Shown here: piece after piece, positions 33,957-42,315 of the stretch
How positions within the stretch are numbered: position 1 is the first letter of the stretch
Layout of the letters: every line of letters starts with the position of its first letter
Assembly: GCF_900188385.1 (NCBI RefSeq)
Contig: NZ_FZOI01000007.1
Span: 62,001 to 126,000, forward strand
DNA length: 64,000 nt
DNA from: Azospirillum sp. RU38E
Lineage (GTDB): Bacteria; Pseudomonadota; Alphaproteobacteria; Azospirillales; Azospirillaceae
Direction: 5' to 3'
Made by a program: the position numbers and the translations under genes
The notes under the pieces: model-generated
Database searches by the model: none
Told to the model about the DNA's origin: nothing
What the model saw: only the letters and a program-made list of their open reading frames with translations

Positions 33957-36332
33957 ATGACAACCGACACAATCCCCGTGCCGGCGGTGAGCCCGCGCGT
34001 GCATTATCTGGCGGATGGCGTGGCCAGCCGCTTTGCCTTTGCCTTTCCCGTCTATGCGGCGGCGGACCTGACCCTGCATCTGGATGATGCGCCCGTCACC
34101 ATGGGCTTCAGCCTGGATGGGCTGGGGGAACCGGGTGGCGGGGCCGTCCGCTTTGCCACCCCGCCGGCAGCCGGCAGCCGCATCACCATTCAGCGCCGTG
34201 TCTCACTGGACCGGCAGGCCGATTTCCTGGAAAGCGGGGCGATTTCCGCCCGCAGCCTGAATGCCCAGTTGAACCGGCTGACCGCCATGGTGCAGCAACT
34301 GGCCGCCGACCAGGACAAGATGCTGAAACTGGCCGCCACCGACCTGCCGGCCTCTCCCCTGCTGCCAGGCCGTTCCGTGCGCGCCGGCAAGGCGCTGGGC
34401 TTTGATGAAGCGGGCAACCCGGTGGCGCTGGGCCTGGAGGCCCTGCCCACCACCGCCCAGGCCAGCGCCCATGGCGCCGGGGCCGTCGCTCGCCCGGTGG
34501 CGGACAAGCTGCGCGATCTGGTTTCCGTGCGGGATTTCGGGGCCGTCGGTGATGGGGTGGCTGATGATACCGGTGCCATCCTGGCCGCACTGGCCGCCCA
34601 TCGCTCCGTCTTTCTGCCCGCCGGCACCTATCGCACCAGCGCCACCATCACGCTGGGCTATGGCCAGACGCTGTATGGGGAGGGGGAGGGCAGTGTGATC
34701 CAGGCGCGCGCCAGTGCCTATGACCCCGTCAACCTGCCGGAATATCCCAGCCAATTCAATGCGGTGGAGATGGTGGATGGTTACGCCGCGCTTCGCAACC
34801 TGCGCATTGTCGGCGGGGCATCGGGGGTGAAAATCTATGGCCGTGACGGGCCGGCGGTGAAGAATGTGGTGGAGAATATTTCCATCTGGGACAGCCTGAT
34901 CGGGCTGGTGCTGGATGGCTATGACGATACCAACCGCCCCTGTTACTGGAACCATATCGCCCGCGTGCTGGTGGCCCGTCCCGCCCTGCATGGTGTGCTG
35001 TTGACGGTGGAAGGCGATGGCGACACGCCCAACGCCAACAAGTTCCAGGATGTCCGCGTCTACAGCCTGTCCGCCCCCATGAGCGGCTGCGGCTTCTTTG
35101 TTTCAGCGGGGCGGTTCAACAATGCCTTCACCGACTGTGAGGCTAACCTGCATCCAGGGGCGGAAGCCTGTATGCGGCTGGGGGCGGCGACGGACCAGAA
35201 TCTGATCGTCAATTTCTATGCCGAAAGCTTAGGAGCCCTGCCCGGCATCCGCATTGATAATGGCAGCCAGAATAGCGGTATCGTCAACCTGTTCAGCGCC
35301 ACCGCGGGCCAGCCCATCTGGGATCCCACGGGGGCCCGCGCCTATACCGCCATGAATGCGGGTTATCCGCTGCGCAACCTGTTGAAGGAAACCCACATCA
35401 CCGACCTGCGGGTGGAGGGGTTCAGCGTCGACACCAACTATGTGGAACCGCAAGCCGGCGGGCTGGTGGAGGCGGAATTGACCTCCACTTCTCACCTTGT
35501 CTCGGCCTTCGGGGGAGAGGTGGAATTCCGCCTGCCGGCCGCCGGTACCGCCAATGGCCGGATGCTGACCATCAAGAAGACCGATGCCAGCGCCCACCCG
35601 GTGCGGGTGACGGAGCTGGGCGGGCCGGGGCCGGATGGCAGGCCGGTGGTGCTGGCCAGCCGTTATGACAGCGTGTCGGTCATTTCCAACGGGGCCAATT
35701 GGTGGGTCACCGGCGGCACGGCCCAGCCCGGCAATGCGGAATTCCGCGATGTGGCCGGGCTGTTCGAACCCGATCTGGCCAAGGCGCTCTATCTGATCAG
35801 CGGGGCTGATGGCGATGTGGAGGTGCGCTTGCCCAGCCCATCGGCCAGCCACGCCGTGGGCCGCAGCCTGACCATCAAGAAGGCCGATGACAGTGACGGC
35901 GTGGTGACGGTGACCGCGGCCACCGGCATCGGGCCGGATGGCCGCGTCTGGCGGCTGGGCAAGCGCTATGAATATGTGCGGGTGTTTTCCAACGGGGCCG
36001 GCTGGTGGGTGACGGCGGCCAGCCGCAGCCCGGCCCCGCTGCATTTCCATGAAGCGGCGGGCCTGTTCCAGCCCGATCTGGGGGCGGCTTTCTATCTGGT
36101 GTCGGCCTATGCCGGCCCGGTGGAGGTGCGCCTGCCGGCACCGGCAGAGGGCAATAGCGGCATCGCCGTCACCATCAAGAAGACTGACCCCGGTAGCCAT
36201 CCCGTCACCATCAGCAGCGGCGATGGCACCACCGGGCCGGATGGTGGGCGGGTGACGTTGGCGGCCCAGTATGACGGGGTGGTGGCGCTCTCCAACGGGG
36301 CGGCCTGGCATCTGGTCGGGCGCTGCCGATGA
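33957..36332 (+). CDS. Phage tailspike / tail fibre with pectate-lyase-like beta-helix
   Basis: A 791-residue receptor-binding protein. Residues 1-160 resemble the T7 tail-fibre virion-attachment domain (FPVYAAADLTLHLDDAPVTM, ITIQRRVSLDRQADF, then a helical NAQLNRLTAMVQQLAADQD). Residues about 175-480 form a pectate-lyase-superfamily beta-helix opening with RDFGAVGDGVADDTGAI and LPAGTYRTSATITLGYGQTL, typical of polysaccharide-cleaving tailspikes. Residues about 497-791 are three tandem repeats of about 95-100 residues, each with a TIKKTD/A motif, GPDG, and SNGAxWW or SNGAAWH. The target is probably host capsule or LPS. Its stop overlaps the terminase start by 4 bases. Confidence 0.88.
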   Translation: MTTDTIPVPAVSPRVHYLADGVASRFAFAFPVYAAADLTLHLDDAPVTMGFSLDGLGEPGGGAVRFATPPAAGSRITIQRRVSLDRQADFLESGAISARSLNAQLNRLTAMVQQLAADQDKMLKLAATDLPASPLLPGRSVRAGKALGFDEAGNPVALGLEALPTTAQASAHGAGAVARPVADKLRDLVSVRDFGAVGDGVADDTGAILAALAAHRSVFLPAGTYRTSATITLGYGQTLYGEGEGSVIQARASAYDPVNLPEYPSQFNAVEMVDGYAALRNLRIVGGASGVKIYGRDGPAVKNVVENISIWDSLIGLVLDGYDDTNRPCYWNHIARVLVARPALHGVLLTVEGDGDTPNANKFQDVRVYSLSAPMSGCGFFVSAGRFNNAFTDCEANLHPGAEACMRLGAATDQNLIVNFYAESLGALPGIRIDNGSQNSGIVNLFSATAGQPIWDPTGARAYTAMNAGYPLRNLLKETHITDLRVEGFSVDTNYVEPQAGGLVEAELTSTSHLVSAFGGEVEFRLPAAGTANGRMLTIKKTDASAHPVRVTELGGPGPDGRPVVLASRYDSVSVISNGANWWVTGGTAQPGNAEFRDVAGLFEPDLAKALYLISGADGDVEVRLPSPSASHAVGRSLTIKKADDSDGVVTVTAATGIGPDGRVWRLGKRYEYVRVFSNGAGWWVTAASRSPAPLHFHEAAGLFQPDLGAAFYLVSAYAGPVEVRLPAPAEGNSGIAVTIKKTDPGSHPVTISSGDGTTGPDGGRVTLAAQYDGVVALSNGAAWHLVGRCR

Positions 36333-37810
36333 CAGCGCCGCCGCCTGAGATGCTGGATTTCCAGCAATTCGTCGCGGTCTGGAACGGGGAACAGGGGATG
36401 GGCACGCCGGCCCTGCACGCCGATATCTGCCAATGGTTGGAAGATCAATGGCGGCAGGACAGGCGGGAATTGCTGCTGCTGGCCTTCCGCGACAGCGGCA
36501 AATCCACGCTTGTGGGCCTGTTCTGCGCCTGGCTGCTCTATCTGGCCCCGGATCGGCGGGTGCTGGTGCTGGCCGCCGACTATAACTTGGCCAAGAAGAT
36601 GGTGCGCATGGTCAAGCTGGTGGTGGAGCGCCACCCCGCCTGCCAGGGCCTGAAGCCGGCCAAGCCGGAACTGTGGGGGGCGGAAGAATTCATCATCGCC
36701 CGCAGCCGCGTGGATCGTGATCCTTCCATGGCGGCCAAGGGGATAACGGCGAATTTCACCGGTTCCCATGCCGATATCATTGTCTGTGACGATGTGGAGG
36801 TGCCCAACAGCGCCAACAGCGCCGATAAGCGCGCCAGCCTGCGCCAGCGTCTGGCAGAAATCGCCAATGTGATCTCCCCGCAGGGTCTGGTGCTCTATAT
36901 CGGCACGCCGCACACGTTCCATTCCATCTATAGCCGCCTCCCTTGTTCGGAGTTGGGGGAGGAGGTGCCGTTTCTGGACGGGTTCACCCGGCTGGAAAAG
37001 CCGGTGCTGAATGCGGACGGCATGTCCGCCTGGCCGGAACGCTTCCCGCCGGAGGTGATTGAGAATATCCGCCGTCGCAACGGCCCGAACAAATTCGCCA
37101 GCCAGATGCTGCTGATCCCGGTGTCGACCGAGGATGGGCGGCTGGAACTGGAACGGCTGCAAACCTATGAGGCGGAATTGCAGATCATCCGGGCCGGTGG
37201 AGAAACCCGCTTCCGGCTGGCGGACCGGGCGCTGCGCACCCTGCGCCTGTGGTGGGATCCAGCATTGGGTATCCGCCGCCGTCATGCCCACAAGGCCGGT
37301 GACGGCAGCGTTGCCGTGCTGCTGGGCGAGGATGGCAGGGGCCGGTTCTTCCTGCACCGCATCCGCTATCTGGCGGTGCCGGCGGGGATGGAGAAACAGG
37401 CCGGGGCCGTGCAATGCGGCCAGATCGCCGACATGGTGGCCGACCATGCCATCCCCACTGTGCATGTGGAAGCCAATGGCATCGGCTCGTTCCTGCCGGA
37501 AACCCTGCGCGGCGTGCTGGCGGAACGCGGGCTGAAGGCGCGAGTGATGGCCGAAAACTCCAACCGGCCCAAGGAGGAACGCATCCTGTCGGCCCTGGAT
37601 GCCCCGCTTTATCGCGGTGACCTGTTCATCCATGACAGCGCCCGCGACACGCCTTTCCTGGCGGAAATGCGGGAATGGCGGCCCGGCGGCAAGGGCCATG
37701 ATGATGGCTTGGACGCCGCCGCCGGCGCCATCCTGGCCTGCCCCCCGCAACTGCCCGAGAACCGGCCGGCCCGGTCGATGGTGGTGGCGGCGGGGGATTT
37801 TGCGGTGTGA
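36329..37810 (+). CDS. Phage terminase large subunit (T7 gp19-like)
   Basis: A 493-residue DNA-packaging ATPase/nuclease. Walker A is LAFRDSGKSTLVGLF (about residue 53), Walker B is IIVCDDVEVPNS (about 150), and the motif III region is LVLYIGTPHT. The C-terminal nuclease region holds acidic residues including DPALG (about 310), VHVEANG (about 380) and KGHDDGLDAAAG near the end. The deviant Walker A FRDSGKST is like that of T7-type terminases. No small terminase gene precedes it; the neighbour is the tailspike, as in the late end of the T7 gene order. All motifs look intact. Confidence 0.92.
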   Translation: MTAPPPEMLDFQQFVAVWNGEQGMGTPALHADICQWLEDQWRQDRRELLLLAFRDSGKSTLVGLFCAWLLYLAPDRRVLVLAADYNLAKKMVRMVKLVVERHPACQGLKPAKPELWGAEEFIIARSRVDRDPSMAAKGITANFTGSHADIIVCDDVEVPNSANSADKRASLRQRLAEIANVISPQGLVLYIGTPHTFHSIYSRLPCSELGEEVPFLDGFTRLEKPVLNADGMSAWPERFPPEVIENIRRRNGPNKFASQMLLIPVSTEDGRLELERLQTYEAELQIIRAGGETRFRLADRALRTLRLWWDPALGIRRRHAHKAGDGSVAVLLGEDGRGRFFLHRIRYLAVPAGMEKQAGAVQCGQIADMVADHAIPTVHVEANGIGSFLPETLRGVLAERGLKARVMAENSNRPKEERILSALDAPLYRGDLFIHDSARDTPFLAEMREWRPGGKGHDDGLDAAAGAILACPPQLPENRPARSMVVAAGDFAV

Positions 37811-38116
37811 CGGGGGGCGTTTTGTCCCCTGTTGTGCCGGTTTCTTTTGTCACCCCATCGCTTCCATTGGTCCCGCCTTTGCCTGTCGACGCCTGTTCAA
37901 GAAGTTGACCGTTGGTTTCCCGTTATCATCCACCGTCACCCCGGCGAAGGCCGGGGTCCAGTTTCGTAAGGCAGAGTGCCTGTGCTTCTGGACCCCGGCC
38001 TTCGCCGGGGCGACGGGAGAATGGGTGGAATTCGTGCGGAAAATCTCCAAGGGCAGCGCCGATAGGCCTTAGTGGGATCATCACCAACATCCCCCCAATC
38101 AGGAGTCTCCCCCAAA
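37811..38116. repeat. Paired REP elements in the spacer after the terminase gene
   Basis: GTCACCCCGGCGAAGGCCGG plus GGTCCAG at 37935-37961 and its inverted copy at 37988-38014 match at 26 of 27 positions, forming a hairpin whose arms are themselves palindromic. The rest of the spacer has no gene. AGGAGT before 38117 is the ribosome-binding site of the next gene. Confidence 0.8.
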
Positions 38117-38425
38117 ATGAATCCCGCCCCCACCCTTGACCTGATCTGGTGGATCACCGCCATTGAACTGCCGGCCTTGGCCGGGCTGTTCTGGATGGTG
38201 CAGCAGACGCGCAAGGATAATGAACAGGCCCTCGACCCGCTGCGGCGGGGGCTGGAAACCACCTCAGCCCAGCTGCGGGAGGCGCTGGCCGCCTATAAGC
38301 TGGAAGTGGCCAAGAACTATGCCTCCATCGCCGATGTGAAGGCGCTGGAGGACCGGCTGACCAGCCATCTTTTGCGCATCGAAACCAAGCTGGATGGCCG
38401 TCTGGCCGATGGCGGTGTGCGATGA
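38117..38425 (+). CDS. Small membrane-anchored coiled-coil protein (phage lysis region)
   Basis: A 102-residue protein starting at ATG 38117 after AGGAGT. One transmembrane helix (about residues 10-28, IWWITAIELPALAGLFWMV) is followed by a charged helical tail (about 30-95). This single-anchor, coiled-coil shape is common for small proteins next to endolysins, such as inner-membrane spanins or holin-associated proteins. No outer-membrane partner is seen. It overlaps the lysin start by 4 bases. The function is suggested by position only. Confidence 0.65.
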   Translation: MNPAPTLDLIWWITAIELPALAGLFWMVQQTRKDNEQALDPLRRGLETTSAQLREALAAYKLEVAKNYASIADVKALEDRLTSHLLRIETKLDGRLADGGVR

Positions 38426-38889
38426 GCCGGCCCTGTCTGACCCCCGATAGCGCCGCACCCCTGCCCCCGCCGCGCATCAGCAGCAGTGACCCCGCCTATG
38501 AACTGGCCCGTTCCATCTGGGCCACGGCGGCGGCGCTGGGCGTGCGGGCGATGGAGGCGCTGGCCGCCATGGCGGTCAACCGGGCGCGGTTGCTGGGCGT
38601 CAGCCCCGGCCATGTGGCGCGCGATGGGGAATTGTTTGCCTGCCAGCTGCCCTTTCATCCGCTTAACACGGCCATGCAGGACGCGGACAGCCGCAATCCC
38701 ACTTTTGCCATGGCCCTGCGCATTGCCCGGCGGGCCATGACCCCACCCCCCGGCCAGCCCGACCCCAGCCGGGGGGCCACCTGTTTTCATGCCAGCGGCG
38801 ATTTGCCAGCCTGGGAGGCCAGGGCCAAACCGGTTGCGGAAGTCGCTGGCATCATCTTCTATGTAATCAAGCCTGAGCATCAGCAATAA
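38422..38889 (+). CDS. SleB-type cell-wall hydrolase domain protein (phage lysin, possibly inactive)
   Basis: A 155-residue protein matching the Hydrolase_2/SleB layout: LARSIWATAA near residue 28, AVNRARLLGVSPG, ELFACQLPFHP, GATCFHASGDLPAW (about 115-128), and GIIFYV at the end. SleB enzymes are lytic transglycosylases that cut peptidoglycan. Active members carry a catalytic Glu in the first helix (GEARGE), but here the equivalent stretch reads ATAAAL, so the Glu appears to be lost. No signal peptide is present, so export would depend on a holin. It is the last gene of the cassette. Confidence 0.75.
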   Translation: MSRPCLTPDSAAPLPPPRISSSDPAYELARSIWATAAALGVRAMEALAAMAVNRARLLGVSPGHVARDGELFACQLPFHPLNTAMQDADSRNPTFAMALRIARRAMTPPPGQPDPSRGATCFHASGDLPAWEARAKPVAEVAGIIFYVIKPEHQQ

Positions 38890-38894
38890 TGCAT

Positions 38895-38934
38895 AAAAGA
38901 AAACGCCGCTGGGGTGGCTAACCCCGGCGGCGTT
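38895..38934 (-). terminator. Terminator at the right end of the phage cassette
   Basis: The stem AACGCCGC..GGGGT / ACCCC..GCGGCGTT (14 bp with one G-T pair) is followed on the minus strand by TTTTCTTTT. It fits termination of the small gene at 39001-39222 and may also stop + strand transcripts from the lysin. Confidence 0.8.
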
Positions 38935-39000
38935 AAGGTCAGAACAGGGAGAGAAGAGAGACTACGAGAACAGGAACACAAAACCGCGCTGAAGGTTGCA

Positions 39001-39222
39001 TCAATCAGCGGCACGCAACATGGCAGTGTAAACCGCCATCGCCGCCTCGATGCTGATGCTGCCGGCCTGCGCGCCTGCCGTCAGCATTTCCTGGGTTGGT
39101 TTGACCGGAACGGCCGTCAGGCCACGAATGCCCATCTGTTCCACCTCGTTCAGCGCCTGTTGCATACGGTCGCTCAACGCGGCGTCATTCACAGCCTGAA
39201 GGGAACGGGCGGCATCTTTCAT
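39001..39222 (-). CDS. Small hypothetical protein
   Basis: A 73-residue protein with ATG 39222 preceded by TTAAGGAATG. Two parts are visible: an amphipathic helix (LQAVNDAALSDRMQQALNEV) and a conserved-looking end (VKPTQEMLTAGAQAGSIS, then IEAAMAVYTAMLRA) similar to a motif seen in many short proteobacterial proteins of unknown function. It has its own terminator and lies just right of the phage cassette on the opposite strand. It is not recognised as a regulator or immunity gene. Confidence 0.6.
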   Translation of the reverse strand: MKDAARSLQAVNDAALSDRMQQALNEVEQMGIRGLTAVPVKPTQEMLTAGAQAGSISIEAAMAVYTAMLRAAD

Positions 39223-39480
39223 CGTGGCATTCCTTAATTTGGCGCTGCTCGGTCGGCCATTGGCCATGACTGAACTATATGCTGACAAACCCGCTCATTA
39301 CTACTATTCGGACGTATAGAGGTCCGATATCCTCACCCGACATTCGTACAGGGTGGCGGCTGCAACCGTGACCGTGGGGTTAAATCCACCCTGGTCGATC
39401 CCGCCACCGGTCTGGCGAAATCAATGCATTATAGCTAGGGTGTCGGTCGCATCCGGAACAGCCCCGCCTGATTGGACAAA

Positions 39481-39852
39481 ATGGCTCACCCCATCTTTCA
39501 CATGTGCCGCAGCCTGGAATGGCAGGCGGCCCAGACCGCCGGCCGCTATGACGGTTCTTCCCAGGATCAGGCGGATGGCTTCATCCATTTTTCCACCGCT
39601 GCCCAGCTGCCGGAAAGTGCCGCCCGTCACCGCACAGGCCAGACAGGGTTGCTGCTGCTGACCGTGGATGCGGCTGCCTGCGGCGATGCGCTGAAATGGG
39701 AGCCGTCGCGGGGCGGCCAGCTGTTCCCGCATCTGTACGGCCCGCTGCTGCCGGGTGCGGTGCTGCGGGTCGATCCGCTGCCGCTGGGCGATGATGGCCT
39801 GCATATCATGCCGGCCCATGTGGCGGCCGCTGCTGCCGGGGAGGCTGTGTGA
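39481..39852 (+). CDS. DUF952 family protein
   Basis: A 123-residue cytoplasmic protein. The DUF952 pattern is clear: IFHMCRSLEWQAAQTAGRYD, QADGFIHFSTAAQLPESAA (about 30-48), LLLLTVDAAACGDALKWEP, and HLYGPLLPGAVLRV. Its biochemical role is unknown. The stop TGA overlaps the ATG of pyrD, so both are translated from one mRNA. A TTG three codons earlier is an alternative start. Confidence 0.9.
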   Translation: MAHPIFHMCRSLEWQAAQTAGRYDGSSQDQADGFIHFSTAAQLPESAARHRTGQTGLLLLTVDAAACGDALKWEPSRGGQLFPHLYGPLLPGAVLRVDPLPLGDDGLHIMPAHVAAAAAGEAV

Positions 39853-40937
39853 TGGCCGATTTCAACCTCTATCATCTGGCCCGCCCGCTGCTGATGGCGA
39901 TGGATGCGGAAAAGGCCCATAACCTGACGATCAAGGCGCTGAAGACCGGCCTGCTGCCGCCCTTGGGCGGGCGCGATCCGGCCGTGCTGGCCACCCGCGT
40001 TTTCGGGATTGATTTCCCCAACCCGGTCGGGCTGGCCGCCGGTTTCGACAAGAATGCCGAGGTGCCGGACGCCATGCTGGGCCTGGGCTTTGGCTTTGTT
40101 GAATGCGGCACGGTCACACCCCGCCCGCAGGATGGCAACCCCAAGCCCCGGCTGTTCCGGGTGCCCAACGTGCGCGGGGTGATCAACCGGTTCGGCTTCA
40201 ACAATGCCGGGCTGGATGTCTATTGCACCCATCTGCGCCAGCGCCATGGCCGCCCCGGCATCGTGGGCGGCAATGTCGGCAAGAACAAGGAAACGGCGGA
40301 CGCCGCCACCGATTATGTCGCCTGTATCGAACGGGTGGCCCCGCTGGTGAATTATCTGGTCGTCAATGTCTCCTCCCCCAACACGCCGGGCCTGCGCACG
40401 CTGCAATCGCGCGACGCACTGGCCCATCTGCTGGGCCAGTGCCTGGAAGCGCGCACCCGGTCGGGCACGCGCCCGCCGCTGCTGCTGAAGGTGGCACCCG
40501 ACCTGACAGAGGAGGACAAGGCCGATATTGCCGCGGTGGTGCTGGACAGCGGCATTGACGGGCTGATCGTCTCCAACACCACCCTGGCCCGCCCGGCCGA
40601 GATTCCGGCGGAACTGGCATCCCAGGCCGGCGGTCTGTCGGGCGTGCCGCTGATGGCGCCCTCCACCCGCGTGCTGGGCGAGTTTTACCGCCTGCTGGGC
40701 GGGCGGCTGCCGCTGGTGGGCGTGGGCGGTATTGCCTCAGGCGCTGATGCCTATGCCAAGATCCGCGCCGGGGCCAGCCTGGTGCAGTTCTATTCCGCCA
40801 TGGTCTATGAAGGGCCGGGGCTGGTGGGCCGGGTCAAGGCGGAGCTGGCGCGCCTGCTGGCTGCCGATGGTTACCTCACGGTGGCGGAAGCCGTGGGGGC
40901 CGATCATCGCGCACCCCGCCGCACGGCACAGGAATAG
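39852..40937 (+). CDS. pyrD: Dihydroorotate dehydrogenase (quinone), class 2
   Basis: A 361-residue FMN enzyme at the inner membrane that oxidises dihydroorotate to orotate with quinone, the fourth step of pyrimidine synthesis. The N-terminal helices that reach quinone (LYHLARPLLMAMDAEKAHNL) are present. The conserved stretches are NPVGLAAGFDKNAEVPDAML, RPQDGNPKPRLFR, NRFGFNNAGLD, and NVSSPNTPGLR with the class-2 catalytic Ser. SNTTLAR, GVGGIASG and GASLVQFYSAMVY bind FMN. It is intact and of standard length, translationally coupled to the DUF952 gene. Confidence 0.97.
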   Translation: MADFNLYHLARPLLMAMDAEKAHNLTIKALKTGLLPPLGGRDPAVLATRVFGIDFPNPVGLAAGFDKNAEVPDAMLGLGFGFVECGTVTPRPQDGNPKPRLFRVPNVRGVINRFGFNNAGLDVYCTHLRQRHGRPGIVGGNVGKNKETADAATDYVACIERVAPLVNYLVVNVSSPNTPGLRTLQSRDALAHLLGQCLEARTRSGTRPPLLLKVAPDLTEEDKADIAAVVLDSGIDGLIVSNTTLARPAEIPAELASQAGGLSGVPLMAPSTRVLGEFYRLLGGRLPLVGVGGIASGADAYAKIRAGASLVQFYSAMVYEGPGLVGRVKAELARLLAADGYLTVAEAVGADHRAPRRTAQE

Positions 40938-40946
40938 GCCCCGCCC

Positions 40947-42176
40947 ATGCGCTGGTTCCGCCACCTTGTCTTTGCCGGTGTTTATGTGGCCCTGGCCGTT
41001 ACCGTGGCGCTGACCCTGCCCTTGTCGGTGGAGGGGATGGACCGGCATACCGGCATCCTGTTCGGGCTGGTCATCCTCACCTTTGGCGGGCTGCTGCATG
41101 AATTCTGGGCCCGCCAGGATGCCCAGGAACGCAATGACCGCCGCCTCTGGCACCTGCGCGAACAGCAGGAAGAGGTGATGGAGATGGTGGCCGCCCTGGA
41201 ACGCCGGCTGGAGGATGGCCAGCCCCTGGTCCGGGGGGAGGTGCAGGCCGTGCTGTCGGAGGCGCGGGTGCTGGAACAGCTGGCCGGCCAGCTGCCGCCG
41301 CTGCGCAGCGCCCCGGCCGAGCCGCCCCCCGCCCCCCGGACCGCCGCCGCCCCCGCCCGGCCGCCGCTGACGGCCATGCCGGCGCCGGTCTCATCCTATC
41401 CGCCCCCGGCGGCCGATGCCGCCGCCATCCTGGATCAGGTGCGCGATGCCCTGCGCACCGACAAGGTGGATATCTTCTTACAGCCCGTGGTCAGCCTGCC
41501 GCAGCGCCGGCATCGCTATTACGAGCTGTTTTCCCGCATCCGGGCGGGGGAGGGGGCGGATGGCAAGCCGCTTTACCTGCTGCCCGAACAATATCTGGGC
41601 GTGGCGGCAGAGGCGGGGCTGATCGCCACCATCGACAATCTGCTGCTGTTCCGCTGCATCCAGCTGGTGCGGGAGACGGAGAAGCGGCACCAGAATGTCG
41701 GCTTCTTCTGCAATATCTCCACCGCCACGCTGAATGATGCCGGCTTCATGCGGGAATTCGTCTCCTATATGGGCCAGCATCCCGATCTGGCCTCCAAGCT
41801 GATCTTTGAACTGAGCCAGGATCAGCTGATGCAGGGTGGCCTGTTTGCCACCGGCTTTCTGGATGGGCTGCGGCGGCTGGGCTTTCGATTCTCCATGGAT
41901 CAGGTCTGGCGGCTGGAGATGGACTGGTCGGAACTGGCCCGCCACGATATCCGCCATGTGAAGCTGGATGCCGCCCGCCTGCTGGACCCCGATGGCCGCT
42001 TCGCCGACCCGCGCGCCGTGCGCGACCTGCGCCAGGAACTGGACCGGGCCAATATCGACCTGATCGTGGAGAAGATCGAAACCGATGCCCAGCTGATCGA
42101 GCTGCTCGACCTCTATATCGATTTCGGCCAGGGCTATCTGTTCGGCGAACCGCGATTGGCCAAGAAGCAGGGGTAG
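40947..42176 (+). CDS. Membrane protein with degenerate EAL domain (TipF-like)
   Basis: A 409-residue protein. There are two N-terminal membrane helices (about 5-25 and 35-52), a charged coiled coil (about 53-110), a Pro/Ala-rich linker (about 118-150) and a C-terminal EAL fold (about 155-405). The signature reads YYELFSRIR instead of ExLxR with EAL, and FSMDQVWRLEMDW and FGQGYLFGEP stand where active enzymes have DDFG and GYxxxxP motifs. The metal-binding set looks incomplete, so it is probably a c-di-GMP receptor rather than a phosphodiesterase. The architecture matches Caulobacter TipF, which positions the flagellum. It starts 10 bases after pyrD. Confidence 0.82.
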   Translation: MRWFRHLVFAGVYVALAVTVALTLPLSVEGMDRHTGILFGLVILTFGGLLHEFWARQDAQERNDRRLWHLREQQEEVMEMVAALERRLEDGQPLVRGEVQAVLSEARVLEQLAGQLPPLRSAPAEPPPAPRTAAAPARPPLTAMPAPVSSYPPPAADAAAILDQVRDALRTDKVDIFLQPVVSLPQRRHRYYELFSRIRAGEGADGKPLYLLPEQYLGVAAEAGLIATIDNLLLFRCIQLVRETEKRHQNVGFFCNISTATLNDAGFMREFVSYMGQHPDLASKLIFELSQDQLMQGGLFATGFLDGLRRLGFRFSMDQVWRLEMDWSELARHDIRHVKLDAARLLDPDGRFADPRAVRDLRQELDRANIDLIVEKIETDAQLIELLDLYIDFGQGYLFGEPRLAKKQG

Positions 42177-42315
42177 CGGTTTGGCTTAACGCCCGCCCCG
42201 CCCCTGGCGGTTGGCTGCCAACCACTCGCATCTGCCATGCCGTACCCGGCCTTGTCCCTCACGCGGTCAGGCCCCACCCTTCCGGCCAGCAAACAACCTC
42301 CAGCCGGAAGCACGC

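Noticed and set aside
33681-38014. Regular palindromic repeats considered as a CRISPR array
   Set aside because: They are single inverted pairs in separate spacers, not evenly spaced direct repeats with unique spacers, and no cas gene is present.
28926-39480. Possible att sites or target duplication flanking the phage cassette
   Set aside because: No matching direct repeat, tRNA end or integrase was found by eye at either side, so no attachment site is claimed.
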